From Ricinus communis (lineage: Eukaryota > Streptophyta > Magnoliopsida > Malpighiales > Euphorbiaceae), in contig NC_063259.1 of the NCBI RefSeq assembly GCF_019578655.1, positions 28,445,277 to 28,509,276 of the forward strand: a stretch of DNA of 64,000 bases. The letters run 5' to 3'. Position 1 is the first letter of the stretch. Each line of letters opens with the position of its first letter. The translations under genes were made by a program, and so were the position numbers. This document shows, piece by piece, positions 54,892 through 64,000 of the stretch. The notes under the pieces are model-generated. The model saw nothing but the letters and a program-made list of their open reading frames with translations. It did not search any database and was not told the DNA's origin.

Positions 54892-57445
54892 TCAAGGAGT
54901 GACTCGCTTGCGCGAATTAGCTGGTTGAATTGCCAATGAAGGCGATGAGCCCAAGGCAATCCAAGTATTCAAACATGGAGTTTGTGGAACCAGCTCCCTC
55001 GGGCAATTCCTTTTAGCCCGCCTGTGATCCAAGGGTGGCTTCGCGCCTGCTGACTTACCGTGCCTATCATAGCTATCAAAGCATAGAAGTCCTTCAGGTC
55101 CCATGGGGCTTGCTTGATATTTTCTTTTCTTCTTCAATAGTTTCCATAGTAGCTTCTCATCTTTTACTTGCTCTTCCTCCATGCCTAACAACTTCAATTA
55201 ACAAAAGCAACAATAGGAGAGGAGGTTAAAAATGTTTCCAACATGTTTCGCTAGCATTGAAATACTCACAAGCACACGTTTCATTTCAGTTCAACCAACT
55301 TAGATGGGATTTCATGTTTTCAGATGTTTAAATCAAATAGTTCATAGAAAACTGATTGCTTTTTATATAAACAGACAGCTTACAGCGACTAGAATGAACT
55401 ACTTTCATGTTTTTTATTAATGTTATAGTGCATCCAAACTCTTCAAATTACTCCACCATGCAAGCAACAAGAATATCATACAGGCAATAGTACAACTTTT
55501 CCCTTCTTTCAAGGGATAAAGAATGTTAGAGTGCTTGTTGATTGTAGTTGGCAGTGACAAAAACAAAATGCAGAGTAATGCTTAAAACTCTTAAGAAAGA
55601 TTTCAAAATAAACGGAAAATCAACACCACACAAATCATCCCAGCATTCTGTACCTTGTGTGGAGTTAAAGGTTCTATAAGCCCTCTTTCAGCTTGAGGAA
55701 GGGAAAGATGCTCCTTCATTCTCCTCACTCTATCTTCTATCAGCTTCAACTTGCTTAGCGCCTCGGTTTTCCCCTTTTCTGCCACTCTAACTTTCTTCCT
55801 TGCATCTTCTAACTCGCGCTTACCATCTCTCATTACTATTTCCATTTCCTCCACAATAGTCAATAAACGCACGCACGTCCCATTCTTCATATCATCCTTG
55901 AGCCCCTTAACATACTCCACCATTGGATTACACATCTTTGATGCCAGATCCTGAACTAGATCCTCCACACCACCTTCCACTGAACTAAGGACTGCATTCA
56001 CATTGTTGAATACATGTTGAAGGAGCTTCACTGTTACGAGAATGATGTCATGGTTTTGACTGTGAAGGGTAGATATATGATAAAAGGCTTTCTGGAAAAA
56101 CTTGTGCAAGGAGGCACGATGGCTGCCAAGGGTTTCAAGGATGTCATTCTGGCGATGATTGACTCGAATTTCAGTTTGTCTAAGCAACTGCACTAGTTGT
56201 AATAAGTTTGTATGTTGCTTCACCATGAGTTCTTTTCCTGCCATGGTAGCTTTAGTGACATAACTTTCTCCCTGGATATGTGAAAATTGGGTTAAATGAG
56301 CATACAATGTGCAAAAGAGTAAATCTTACACAACGAATTACAATTTTGTATTGAATGATTAACACATGCTTAATTATTTAAAATTAATAAATATATGTTA
56401 ATTATCTATCAAATTGTTATATAGGTGAGAACATACCCTAGAATGCAAGAATTTCCCCAACGTGCAAGCTAAGCCAATCCAGACATTCATTTTCTGCTAA
56501 TTCCCTAATTGAAAGTTAACAATTAAGAGCTTCAATGGCATTACAGAGGCTTCATTTGCAAACCTCTAGGAAGACAATAAGATGAGAGTCAAAAGCCACT
56601 TGAAAATTTGTAAGTCTAGTCATCCTCGAATTGCTCCGAAAGTATTCAATTGAATCGAATACTATATATGAGTTCTCATGTTTGGAAGATCATGACTGCT
56701 AAAATTCAATTGTTTCGATTTTTTTTTTCAAAAAAAAAAAAAAAACAAGGAAAAAACGACGCATTCTGAAAGAAATAAAATCTTGCCAAGAGTGACATGA
56801 TTTTGCAAAAACTCAATTTAATTGATTCAACTGAAATCTTGCAAATGAATGATTATTTAACAAATCCACCAAACTGAGGAATCAAACGCGCACATATAAA
56901 ATATGTACCTCAGGTCCACTAATATGATATTCTCGCTCTCCTTCGGTAGCAGCATCTGGTGCTGCGTTTTCCAATCCATTTTTCCGGTTCTCCTGCCAAA
57001 AAATTAAGATGGATCTGAAATAGATTCCAAGACAATCAACTAATATGTGTTAGTAAAGTATTTACATGAGAGAAACCGATATCGCTGATAATGGTAGCGG
57101 ATCGTCCTTCTTCTGCCATTTCCTTAGTTTTCAAACCAACCAGCTTCATCAACGGAATTGCCAGAGACGCAAAAACCTCCTCCGCCTGCACTATTAGAAA
57201 AGTAATATCAACTAAATTCGAATTGAGAATAGAACAATCCATAAGAGACACGGAGAAAGTACTTCAAGCAAACCGGCGTTGACATGAGACTTGAGCTCAT
57301 GATATGCGATTTTCATTTTCTCGTGGCGAGAGGCGAGATCTTTAAGCTTGAAGAAAAACATATCGGTCGACGGAGACTGAGACAGCGGCGTGATCTGCGA
57401 CCTCTGACGCCGATTCATCATTATTGGCGGGAAAGTGCTCTTCAT
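54892..57445 (-). CDS. uncharacterised coiled-coil protein, 434 aa
   Basis: Five minus-strand exons keep one frame: 57263-57445, 57066-57185, 56909-56992, 55654-56271, 54892-55191. I do not recognise the family. The N-terminus (MKSTFPPIMMNRRQRSQ) is followed by a helical start (FKLKDLASRHEKMKIAYHEL), a LASLAIPLMKLVGLKTKEMA-like amphipathic segment, a large exon rich in long helices (residues ~130-335), and a clear coiled coil at its end (MRDGKRELEDARKKVRVAEK and beyond). A Lys-rich block (LLWKLLKKKRKYQ) opens the last exon. No signal peptide, membrane span or catalytic motif is seen; a structural or scaffold role is possible but unproven. The C-terminus is uncertain: a perfect donor (CACG|GTAAGT) at 55059|55058 can splice to an acceptor at 54534 (TTTCTGCAG) and end at a TGA at 54509-54511, about 387 aa. 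The read-through tail is GC-rich and unlike the rest. Confidence 0.7.
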
Positions 57446-59478
57446 CTGAACTAGTGACTGTTTTTCTTTTTATGGATGTAACAGGAAATTTTTGAATTGA
57501 ATTCTTAATATATCAGAGCGAGCGAGTTTATTTGATTTTTTCTGTGTTTATAATGTTAATAATGGGCTTTGTGTTATTATCTCAATTTAAAAAGCCCATA
57601 CGAAGCCCATTAATATCAACACTACGTATACGTATGGAAATTAAAGAATATGATTTATTAGACTAAGGACCCCCTCTCTGCTCCTCATCCATTTCATTTA
57701 GGGAAAAGTACAAAATGTGATTTAACATTTTTGAAATAAAGAGTACTGCGGTTTTCTCTATCTATTTTAGTCATGTGAAAGTTAATCCTGTAATAATTTG
57801 TATCTAAATTCACTAATGCTGTTAATTTAATAATTATAACTCATTCATTGGATATCAATTGCTTGTGATTCCACCGTAATTTCACGTCTTATTAACTTAA
57901 CTTTTATTAAAAATTAATTTTTATAAAATTTAAAGAGAATAATTGAATATTTTTCTTATTTAGAAGTAAATCTCTTTATGGTTGATCTTCATAGCACGGA
58001 TCAAAATACTTTTTAAAGATAAATTTCAAATTTGACAAATGAAGAGTTGAGGATGAAAAAATGTATCATGAAAAAGAGAAAGCAAAAAGTATAAAATTTA
58101 ATTTTGTGGCTGTAATTCAACCTTTTTGATACAACAAGTCTAGTTTCTTTTCTTTTCTTTTTGTTTGTGACACTTATTGCTCTGAAATTTACACTCTAAA
58201 TTCATTAACACTGATAATATGAAGGCAATTTCTGTAAGAATAAAGTAAGGCACTTCTTCTTCGATTTTAGGCTTAAATGCATTTAGTCAAGTTTGCTTTT
58301 CATCTCTTGGGTCATATACCTCATATTTTCCTGCTTGTTAACTTCAATGATGAATGAAATTTATCTATGATAAAAAGAAAAACAATAATTCAAGTTTAAA
58401 ACAAAATTTGACTAATAAAAAGGGGGATTATTCGGCATAACTATGCTTTGATTCAACTAATAAATACAAAAAAGAAAAGAAAGAATCAAATAGTACACTA
58501 AATAAGAAAAATAGGAACGAATAACAACCATCAAAAGACTAGTGGATATTTTGAAATAATGTTCAAAACTTTCACATTTCAACTTGTTTATCCTGTGTCC
58601 TGATGAGTGCTATATCTATTTCTTGCATATAAAATACTATAGAATTCGTTTTTATCCTGTGTAAATAAGTTATTTAAGAAGCCCATGAGGTTTATCTGGA
58701 AGAAAGTTATCTTCATGTTTGTTGTGTTTCCTTCAGGTGCATCAATAGGGAAAGGCTATGCCAGAACAGATGAACGTGGCGGACGCTTTGCCATCAATGT
58801 GAATTAGATATCCTCAGTTACAATGAGAGATAGGAACAGTAGGAGTACAGGTTCGCGCTGTGGTGTAGGAAGAAGCATTAAAGTTTCTGATCCACTTGAC
58901 TTTGTTATATGGTCTTCTTCAAGCTGTATATTATTGCCCCTTTGTTATATGTTACTGAAGTAAACATAACTTAAAACGGAAGGGTTCAGCATGCGCTTAT
59001 AGCACACAAGATTATCAGCCTTTGTATATAATTGTGTGAACTGGATAGAATGAAAAATGGTTAATGCACTTATAAAAGAACATAGAATTAGTAGTATCCT
59101 CCAGCGATGTTATCGACGAATCTAGTCTTTCAGTTTATTATCTAATGTCTAGGACTAGGAATCACCGGGCAACTCTTGTTGTTCAACAGTTATTTTGACA
59201 CAAAATACAGGCTCGAGCTTCTCTATTTTATTCTGTGCATGAGAGAGCCAACTCCCGATAGTAGGTCCTACAGTAATTAATTAGCAAATTTAAAAAGCAA
59301 TCTCAGAAAGTAATCCAATATAATAGCTTATCCTTTAAAGGAGAAGTACATTACAAATAGTTATGGATTTGAAGTGCAACCTTTCATCACGTGGCACTTG
59401 TCCTGAGCTACAGCAACACAAACTAGCTATTACTAGGCTTTTCAGAGAAAGAAAGTCTCTCCGGCCATAAGTAAAACC
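57446..59478. other. spacer between the coiled-coil gene and LEAFY
   Basis: The first part is the coiled-coil gene promoter. 57700-58700 is AT-rich with repeat-like wording (AAAGTACAAAATGTGATTTAA) and no gene. At 58738-58807 an acceptor-like TTCCTTCAG precedes a 23-codon open stretch ending in TAG; this may be the last exon of a lost or non-coding transcript. 59100-59478 is likely the 3'UTR of LEAFY. Confidence 0.5.
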
Positions 59479-61815
59479 TTAGAAAGGCAAGTGATCACCC
59501 CCACCACCAGAGACTGAGCTGGAAGCTGTAGCACTGTTTCGCTCTGCATGACAAAGTTGGCGAAGCTTGGTGGGCACATACCAAATGGCGAGACGGGGAT
59601 GTGCATTGAAAATAGCGTCGATATCCCATCCTTGCCGTGCTGCTATGGCAACAAGTGGCTTGTAGCATGCCTGTCTCCATGCTCCAACATTTTCCCCTCT
59701 CTCCTTGAAAGCTCTCCTCAGTGCATTTGAAGCTTCCTCATCGAGGCAATGAAGAGCATAACAGTGCACATAGTGTCGCATTTTGGGCTTGTTGATGTAG
59801 CTAGCTCCTGCCTTCTTAGCATACCTAAACACCTGATTTGTCACCTACATCCAACAAACTCTTTAACCTTAACCTTAAAAACAATAAATAAGAAAGAGAG
59901 TCAAAATTATATATGTCTTGCTGACACACCTATCATGTTAATGTACGAGGCACTATGTTAATGTAACAGTAAAAGGTAAAAGAAAAGATAAAGATAAAAC
60001 TAAGATGATTCTGCTGCTCTGATCAGATCTGAGCTGAAGAGTTCAATGATTTTTTTTCCAATTCTTCTGGTCGTAGAAATCAATCACGAACATATAAACA
60101 ATGAATGCGGGCTTTTATATGGTCTCCCATGGGATGCATTTCAAGACCCATAGTGTAATGGACTTTGGGTCCAATTCCAATTTTCACATCCTTTTTCTTT
60201 AAGAAAAGAAACAGCTGTTAAATCCTGAACGTGCCAAGTCATGGCACAGACTGAGGAAATTCACATGTTAATCTAAGAATTTCTCTTAAGTACTCTCCTT
60301 TCTGCAATTTAGGCCTAAAATGACAGACCAATCAGAAAGATAGTACATGACATGTCACGTTCTGCTTGGAACAGCTGTCGTGTACGTTCAACATATCGAA
60401 GGGAAGAGGGGAAAAAGACAAGAGTTGCTGTGGGTCCATATGATAAGACAAATCTAAAGAGTTTATTTTTGTGGGGTTCAGATGGGTATAAAATTAACGG
60501 TCGAGATGCGTTTTTGTTTTTGTTGTCGTGTACCTTAGTAGGGCATTTTTCTCCTCGCTCTTTGGCAATGTTTTGGACTTGTATCAAGAAATCGCGACAC
60601 TGTTCGTAGAGATGGAAGAGATAATCAAGGCCGTTCTTTTTTCCACGTGCCACTTCCCCAGGCTCTGTAACGATAAATGGGTGCTCTCGCTGCCTCTCGT
60701 AACCACCACCACCATTTTCATCGTTCTCATTTTCTTCATCGTTATCAATATCCACCGCCTTTCTTTGCCCTTTCCTCCGCCGCTGTTGTTGCTGCTTCGT
60801 CCTCTCTCCTCCTCCTGCCACCACCTCCCACGTTCCTCCTCCACCGCTCCCTGCCGCTTCCTTCTCTTGCTGCACTGGCTCCTCTGATAGGCCTAACCCG
60901 CATATCACATCGAAAAGAACTCGAAATTAAAAAGGAACAGAAAAGAAATAAAATTATACATGAACTTACTCGTGTCGCTTTTTAGAACATGATATATATA
61001 ATTTCTTTTTTAAAAATATGTTATGATGATGTAACAGTTCACAGTTCCAATTCCAAATACGAAGATACCATTCAAAATTTCTTTATTCTATTTCCTCTTT
61101 AGTGGTTAACATAAGCACAAAGCAAGCTAGTAGAAGTAGACAAACATAGACCAAATGAAGTACAGTCAAAGAGAAAAGGAAAATACTCAAAGAAAGAAAG
61201 AAAGAAAAGAATAACTCAAAAACATGAGTGATGTAACAAGAAGCAGCCAAAACAGACAGGAGAACTGCTAAAGAAGTGAAACATGATTAGTAAAATGAGC
61301 TAAAACCCTTGAGCACATTCTCCTACTTGTTCTGGCTGTGAACATACTAAAACAAAAAGGCATGATTAAAGTGGTAACAGACCTTCTTGAGAGAGAGCAT
61401 CAAGAGTGTTAGTATCTCCTGATATAAGAAGCCTTCTTCGAGAATCCTCCTCCTCCTCAAGTCTTCTTCTTTCAGCTCTAACAGCAGCTTTAATACCATA
61501 TCTCTCCCCAACAAGAAGATCCCACCTAAATATCTGAGACAAGCTGTTCATCATCTCGTCAAGCTCCTCATCTTTCATGTTTAAAAGTGTGTTCACAGTG
61601 AACCCAAGCTCAGCTATCTTCGCTGCCGTGTAGTACCTTATCCCATAAGCCTGAAACAACTCTTCCAGCCCACATAGCTCCCTTGGCCTCACTGAGTACC
61701 CAGCAGCTGCAGGTTGCGGAGGTGGAGCCACCGCCTCAAGCAGACGGTTCGGTGGCGCCACCACTGTCCTCGGGTCCCATTTGAACAAACTCGCTGTGAA
61801 CGCCTCTGGATCCAT
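59479..61815 (-). CDS. LFY: LEAFY/FLORICAULA floral meristem identity transcription factor, 385 aa
   Basis: Three exons, 61383-61815, 60534-60892 and 59479-59844, give 385 aa with the two introns at the conserved LEAFY positions. Residues 1-45 start [16 protein letters not shown] and are Pro/Ala-rich. Residues ~46-120 are the SAM-like oligomerisation domain ([20 protein letters not shown]). A variable linker (~145-210) is Gly-, Gln/Arg- and then Asp/Glu/Asn-rich. The C-terminal helix-turn-helix DNA-binding domain runs from ~212 ([20 protein letters not shown]) through [20 protein letters not shown] to [18 protein letters not shown]. The protein acts in the nucleus as a dimer, activates floral homeotic genes such as AP1 and AG homologues, and sets floral meristem identity. 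Every conserved block is intact, so it should be functional. Likely promoter: TATA at 61879-61886 and a GAMYB-type octamer at 62023-62030. No second copy is seen in this window. Confidence 0.97.
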
Positions 61816-61878
61816 TTTCTTTTAATAAAATATTTTTGTTATGATTATGACTGCGAAGGGTGGCGAGGTGTGTACATT

Positions 61879-61886
61879 GATATAAA
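61879..61886 (-). promoter_or_regulatory. TATA box of LEAFY
   Basis: Reads TTTATATC on the minus strand, 64-71 bp upstream of the LEAFY ATG, which would give a short leader of roughly 35 nt. It is the only good TATA match in the 150 bp before the gene. Confidence 0.6.
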
Positions 61887-62022
61887 GACAAGTGTTTGTT
61901 TATTTGAATATTCCGAAACTACCCTTGCATGGGGCTTCTTTCTTTTCTTTTCCTTTTTTATAAAAAAATGGAGAAAGAGAAGCTAACAGAATTGGAGGTT
62001 TGGTGATGTTTAGTTAGGAGTT

Positions 62023-62030
62023 GACAGTTG
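62023..62030 (-). promoter_or_regulatory. GAMYB-type octamer CAACTGTC upstream of LEAFY
   Basis: On the LEAFY strand the sequence is CAACTGTC, about 208 bp upstream of the ATG. The same octamer is the gibberellin-response (GAMYB-like) site described in the Arabidopsis LEAFY promoter. The exact match and correct orientation are seen here; function is inferred. An 8-mer is expected by chance roughly once per 30-60 kb on either strand, so its position is what makes it notable. Confidence 0.5.
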
Positions 62031-62484
62031 AGATCAAACTAGTCAGATTGTTGTGTCATTTGGTTCCGTTGCTAACATTCTTTACATTGAATTTCCTGTT
62101 TCCAATCATATTTTGACACGCAAGCACCCATCCTTGGGCACGACGACGTATCAGATTTTTCCTTAGAAGTACGACGCAAACAGCAAGCTTGCATTGCATG
62201 CACTAGAGAGATTCTTGTTGATTACTGTATAAGAAACTGGGTTTTAAGTTGTCTTAGTGCGAGAACAGCTTTTTTAGCCGTCTGATTGATGATTGGACTG
62301 AACAGTTTAGCAATCGTAGGTTATAGGTTATTGCAAGTATGATGAATCTGAATGTGGCAGATCATTGTCTCCTTGACTTTCTCGTTACGAATACTCTTCT
62401 CGATCGCCTGATCTGTTTTCGACTTCCTCGTTAACCTTATCAAACATTCCAATGTTGAAGTACCAACAAACCCTCTTCTACCTT

Positions 62485-62677
62485 TAGCCCTTTGTTTCTG
62501 GAATCAAAATTCAGAACTTATTTTCTTTTTATTTAAAAATTTTCATTCTAAAGTTTGGATAAATGAATTACTGTAATTTTTCCTTTACTTTCTTTCTATT
62601 TTGGGAGGAAATACTGAATATATTATCTTTTATTTTTCCTTTCATTTTTTACTCATCTTCAACCATAAACAAAGCTA
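62485..62677. mobile_element. MITE candidate (~193 bp) upstream of LEAFY
   Basis: The ends are TAGCCCTTTGTTTCTGG on the plus strand and TAGCTTTGTTTATGG on the minus strand, separated by an AT-rich interior without coding capacity. The termini share the CTTTGTTTGG-like core with the 45770-45977 element. It sits about 670 bp upstream of the LEAFY ATG. Confidence 0.45.
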
Positions 62678-62929
62678 AAATTCAGTTTTTTGTTTTCCCC
62701 AATTCCAAATGAAAGGCAAAACACTAACAGCGCAATTGCTTTTCTTTTTCTTTTTCCTTTAAACTTCCGTGTACATTTTCCCAATTAATTTACGAAGACG
62801 TTGTTACTAAACGAGTAAAGAGCTACAGCATAACATACTTGATCATTTGTTATTTGTAATTATTATAAATAACAAATATTTTTTTTAGAATATATTATCC
62901 TCATCCTAATTAAATATTACTACTGTGTT

Positions 62930-63135
62930 CCAAGGAACAGTTTTATTACTTGGCCTGCATTGGTGGGTTGTTGTTCAAGATTCTGTTCGCGTATATATGC
63001 AGAATGCTGTGAGGAAAAAGTTAATCATTTATTCTTTGAATGTCCAGTCAATTAAGGCTGTGAATGATTATATTCTCTATATTCTTTGGTTGATTATGGA
63101 ATGTAATCAAATTTATTTATTTTATATTTATATTA
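62930..63135 (+). mobile_element. LINE (non-LTR retrotransposon) fragment, zf-RVT region
   Basis: The plus-strand frame containing AECCEEKVNHLFFECPVN (about 62998-63054) matches the zinc-binding zf-RVT motif found at the C-terminus of plant non-LTR reverse transcriptases (C-x2-C ... H-L-F-F-x-C-P). In this copy the Cys pair reads CC, so the first Cys position is off. The preceding GTGGGTTGTTGTTC and the following YILWL-like stretch fit the same region. No reverse-transcriptase core is present; it is a short truncated remnant. Confidence 0.65.
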
Positions 63136-64000
63136 AATAATATTTATACGATGTCAAACTTGATCTATTATAATTGATTTGATTTGATTTCTATAGCTTT
63201 TTACTTCCTAAAGAAAATGGAGGAATTGGTGATACCTGTTAATGGGATAATCTGTTTTCTAGATGATTTTCTTATGAATCAAACACTAATGATGAAAATT
63301 GCTCATTCTCATTCCTATTTCTATCTTATTTTTTTACAAATCAAACAATTCCTTAATATTGGAAATTGAGTATCAAATGTAACTCTCTTTAAATCCTTAT
63401 TTATATATAAAATTAAAAAAATTATTACTTAAACCTGATGTAGATTACACCAATGAATAGGAAAATGAGATTTATATATCAATTTATATTTTAGTATTAG
63501 ATAATTGACATATATATTTATAATTAAATAAATATAGAACAATTATTTATGGATTTAATGTTTAGATAAAGACATACATAAGGACTAGAGAATGATTTTT
63601 CGCAGCTCTTTATCATACTAACACGAGAATTATATCAACTGATAAAAAGAAAAAAAAAAAAAAAGGAAGCGGCAACTTATGTAAATTAAAATGAGAAATA
63701 TTGATGTTTTATGTTATGTATTTCATTTAGACGGAGCATAACCGGGTCATCTTTTAAAATGGTCTCCCAGCTGAGGCAAGGATTCAAAATCATATGAAAG
63801 TTGCTGTAATGATCATGAAGCCTGTGGTTATTAATTGCAAGTTTTCTTCTTCCTTTTCTAATGGTTTGCTTGACAAACAAAATTGTAAGCCTTCAAGGGC
63901 AAATCCTTCTTCAGGTTGTTAATCAATTTATTTCAGTTACCGAGTACTAATTTTATGTCTTTGCATTAATATTGCACAAGTGAGGAGTTATTTATTTGGT
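63136..64000. other. AT-rich right edge, no gene seen
   Basis: Contains only short frames and AT-rich sequence. A poly-A run sits near 63650-63664. No family similarity was recognised. Confidence 0.5.

Noticed and set aside
59495..59730. Open frames antisense to or out of frame with LEAFY exon 3
   Set aside because: Shadows of the GC-rich, highly conserved LEAFY DNA-binding exon.

Overview
This window is nuclear DNA from a eudicot flowering plant. The genes have many short exons with GT-AG (once GC-AG) introns, the intergenic DNA is AT-rich and full of microsatellites and transposon debris, and the set includes plant-only families: a LEAFY/FLORICAULA gene, an AP2/ERF factor, a plant MEI2-like protein, an APO protein and a BONZAI copine. 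The LEAFY protein resembles rosid, Malpighiales-type (poplar/euphorb) LEAFY as I remember them. That placement is an inference, and no species is claimed.

Layout: 1-2.4 kb, AT-rich DNA with no recognised gene. 2.40-7.79 kb, a complete but dead MuDR-type Mutator-like element (MULE) with ~250-275 bp terminal inverted repeats, a 9-bp target duplication and a transposase ruined by seven in-frame stops, a frameshift and two catalytic Asp-to-Asn changes. 10.1-19 kb, MEI2-like RNA-binding protein (+, 13 coding exons, 5'UTR intron). 19.8-21.1 kb, APO4-like organellar RNA-binding protein (+). 22.2-27.5 kb, coiled-coil plus WD40 protein (+). 28-32.5 kb, a decayed DCD-domain pseudogene between two short direct repeats. 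36.6-43.4 kb, BONZAI-type copine (+, 16 exons) with a ~1 kb inverted-repeat element in intron 2. 43.4-48.5 kb, transposon-littered spacer. 48.7-50.0 kb, group-X-like ERF factor (+) with no ATG for its apparent N-terminus. 50-54.9 kb, spacer. 54.9-57.4 kb, unidentified coiled-coil protein (-). 59.5-61.8 kb, LEAFY (-). 62.5-63.1 kb, a MITE candidate and a LINE fragment.

The genes do not form a pathway or operon; each has its own promoter. Two have developmental roles known from their families (LEAFY in floral identity, MEI2-like in meristem/meiotic RNA regulation). The copine and ERF belong to membrane/defence and stress families.

I found no convincing new multi-gene system. The observations most worth checking are: the decay pattern in the MULE, where every inferable inactivating substitution is a G:C-to-A:T transition; the missing ATG of the ERF gene, with GTG at the likely start and several upstream AUGs; the GC-AG intron inside RRM3 of the MEI2-like gene; a GAMYB-type octamer just upstream of LEAFY; and the alternative terminal exon of the unidentified coiled-coil gene. 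Exon borders were placed by eye from splice consensus, reading frame and family similarity. All reconstructed coding sequences keep a continuous frame.
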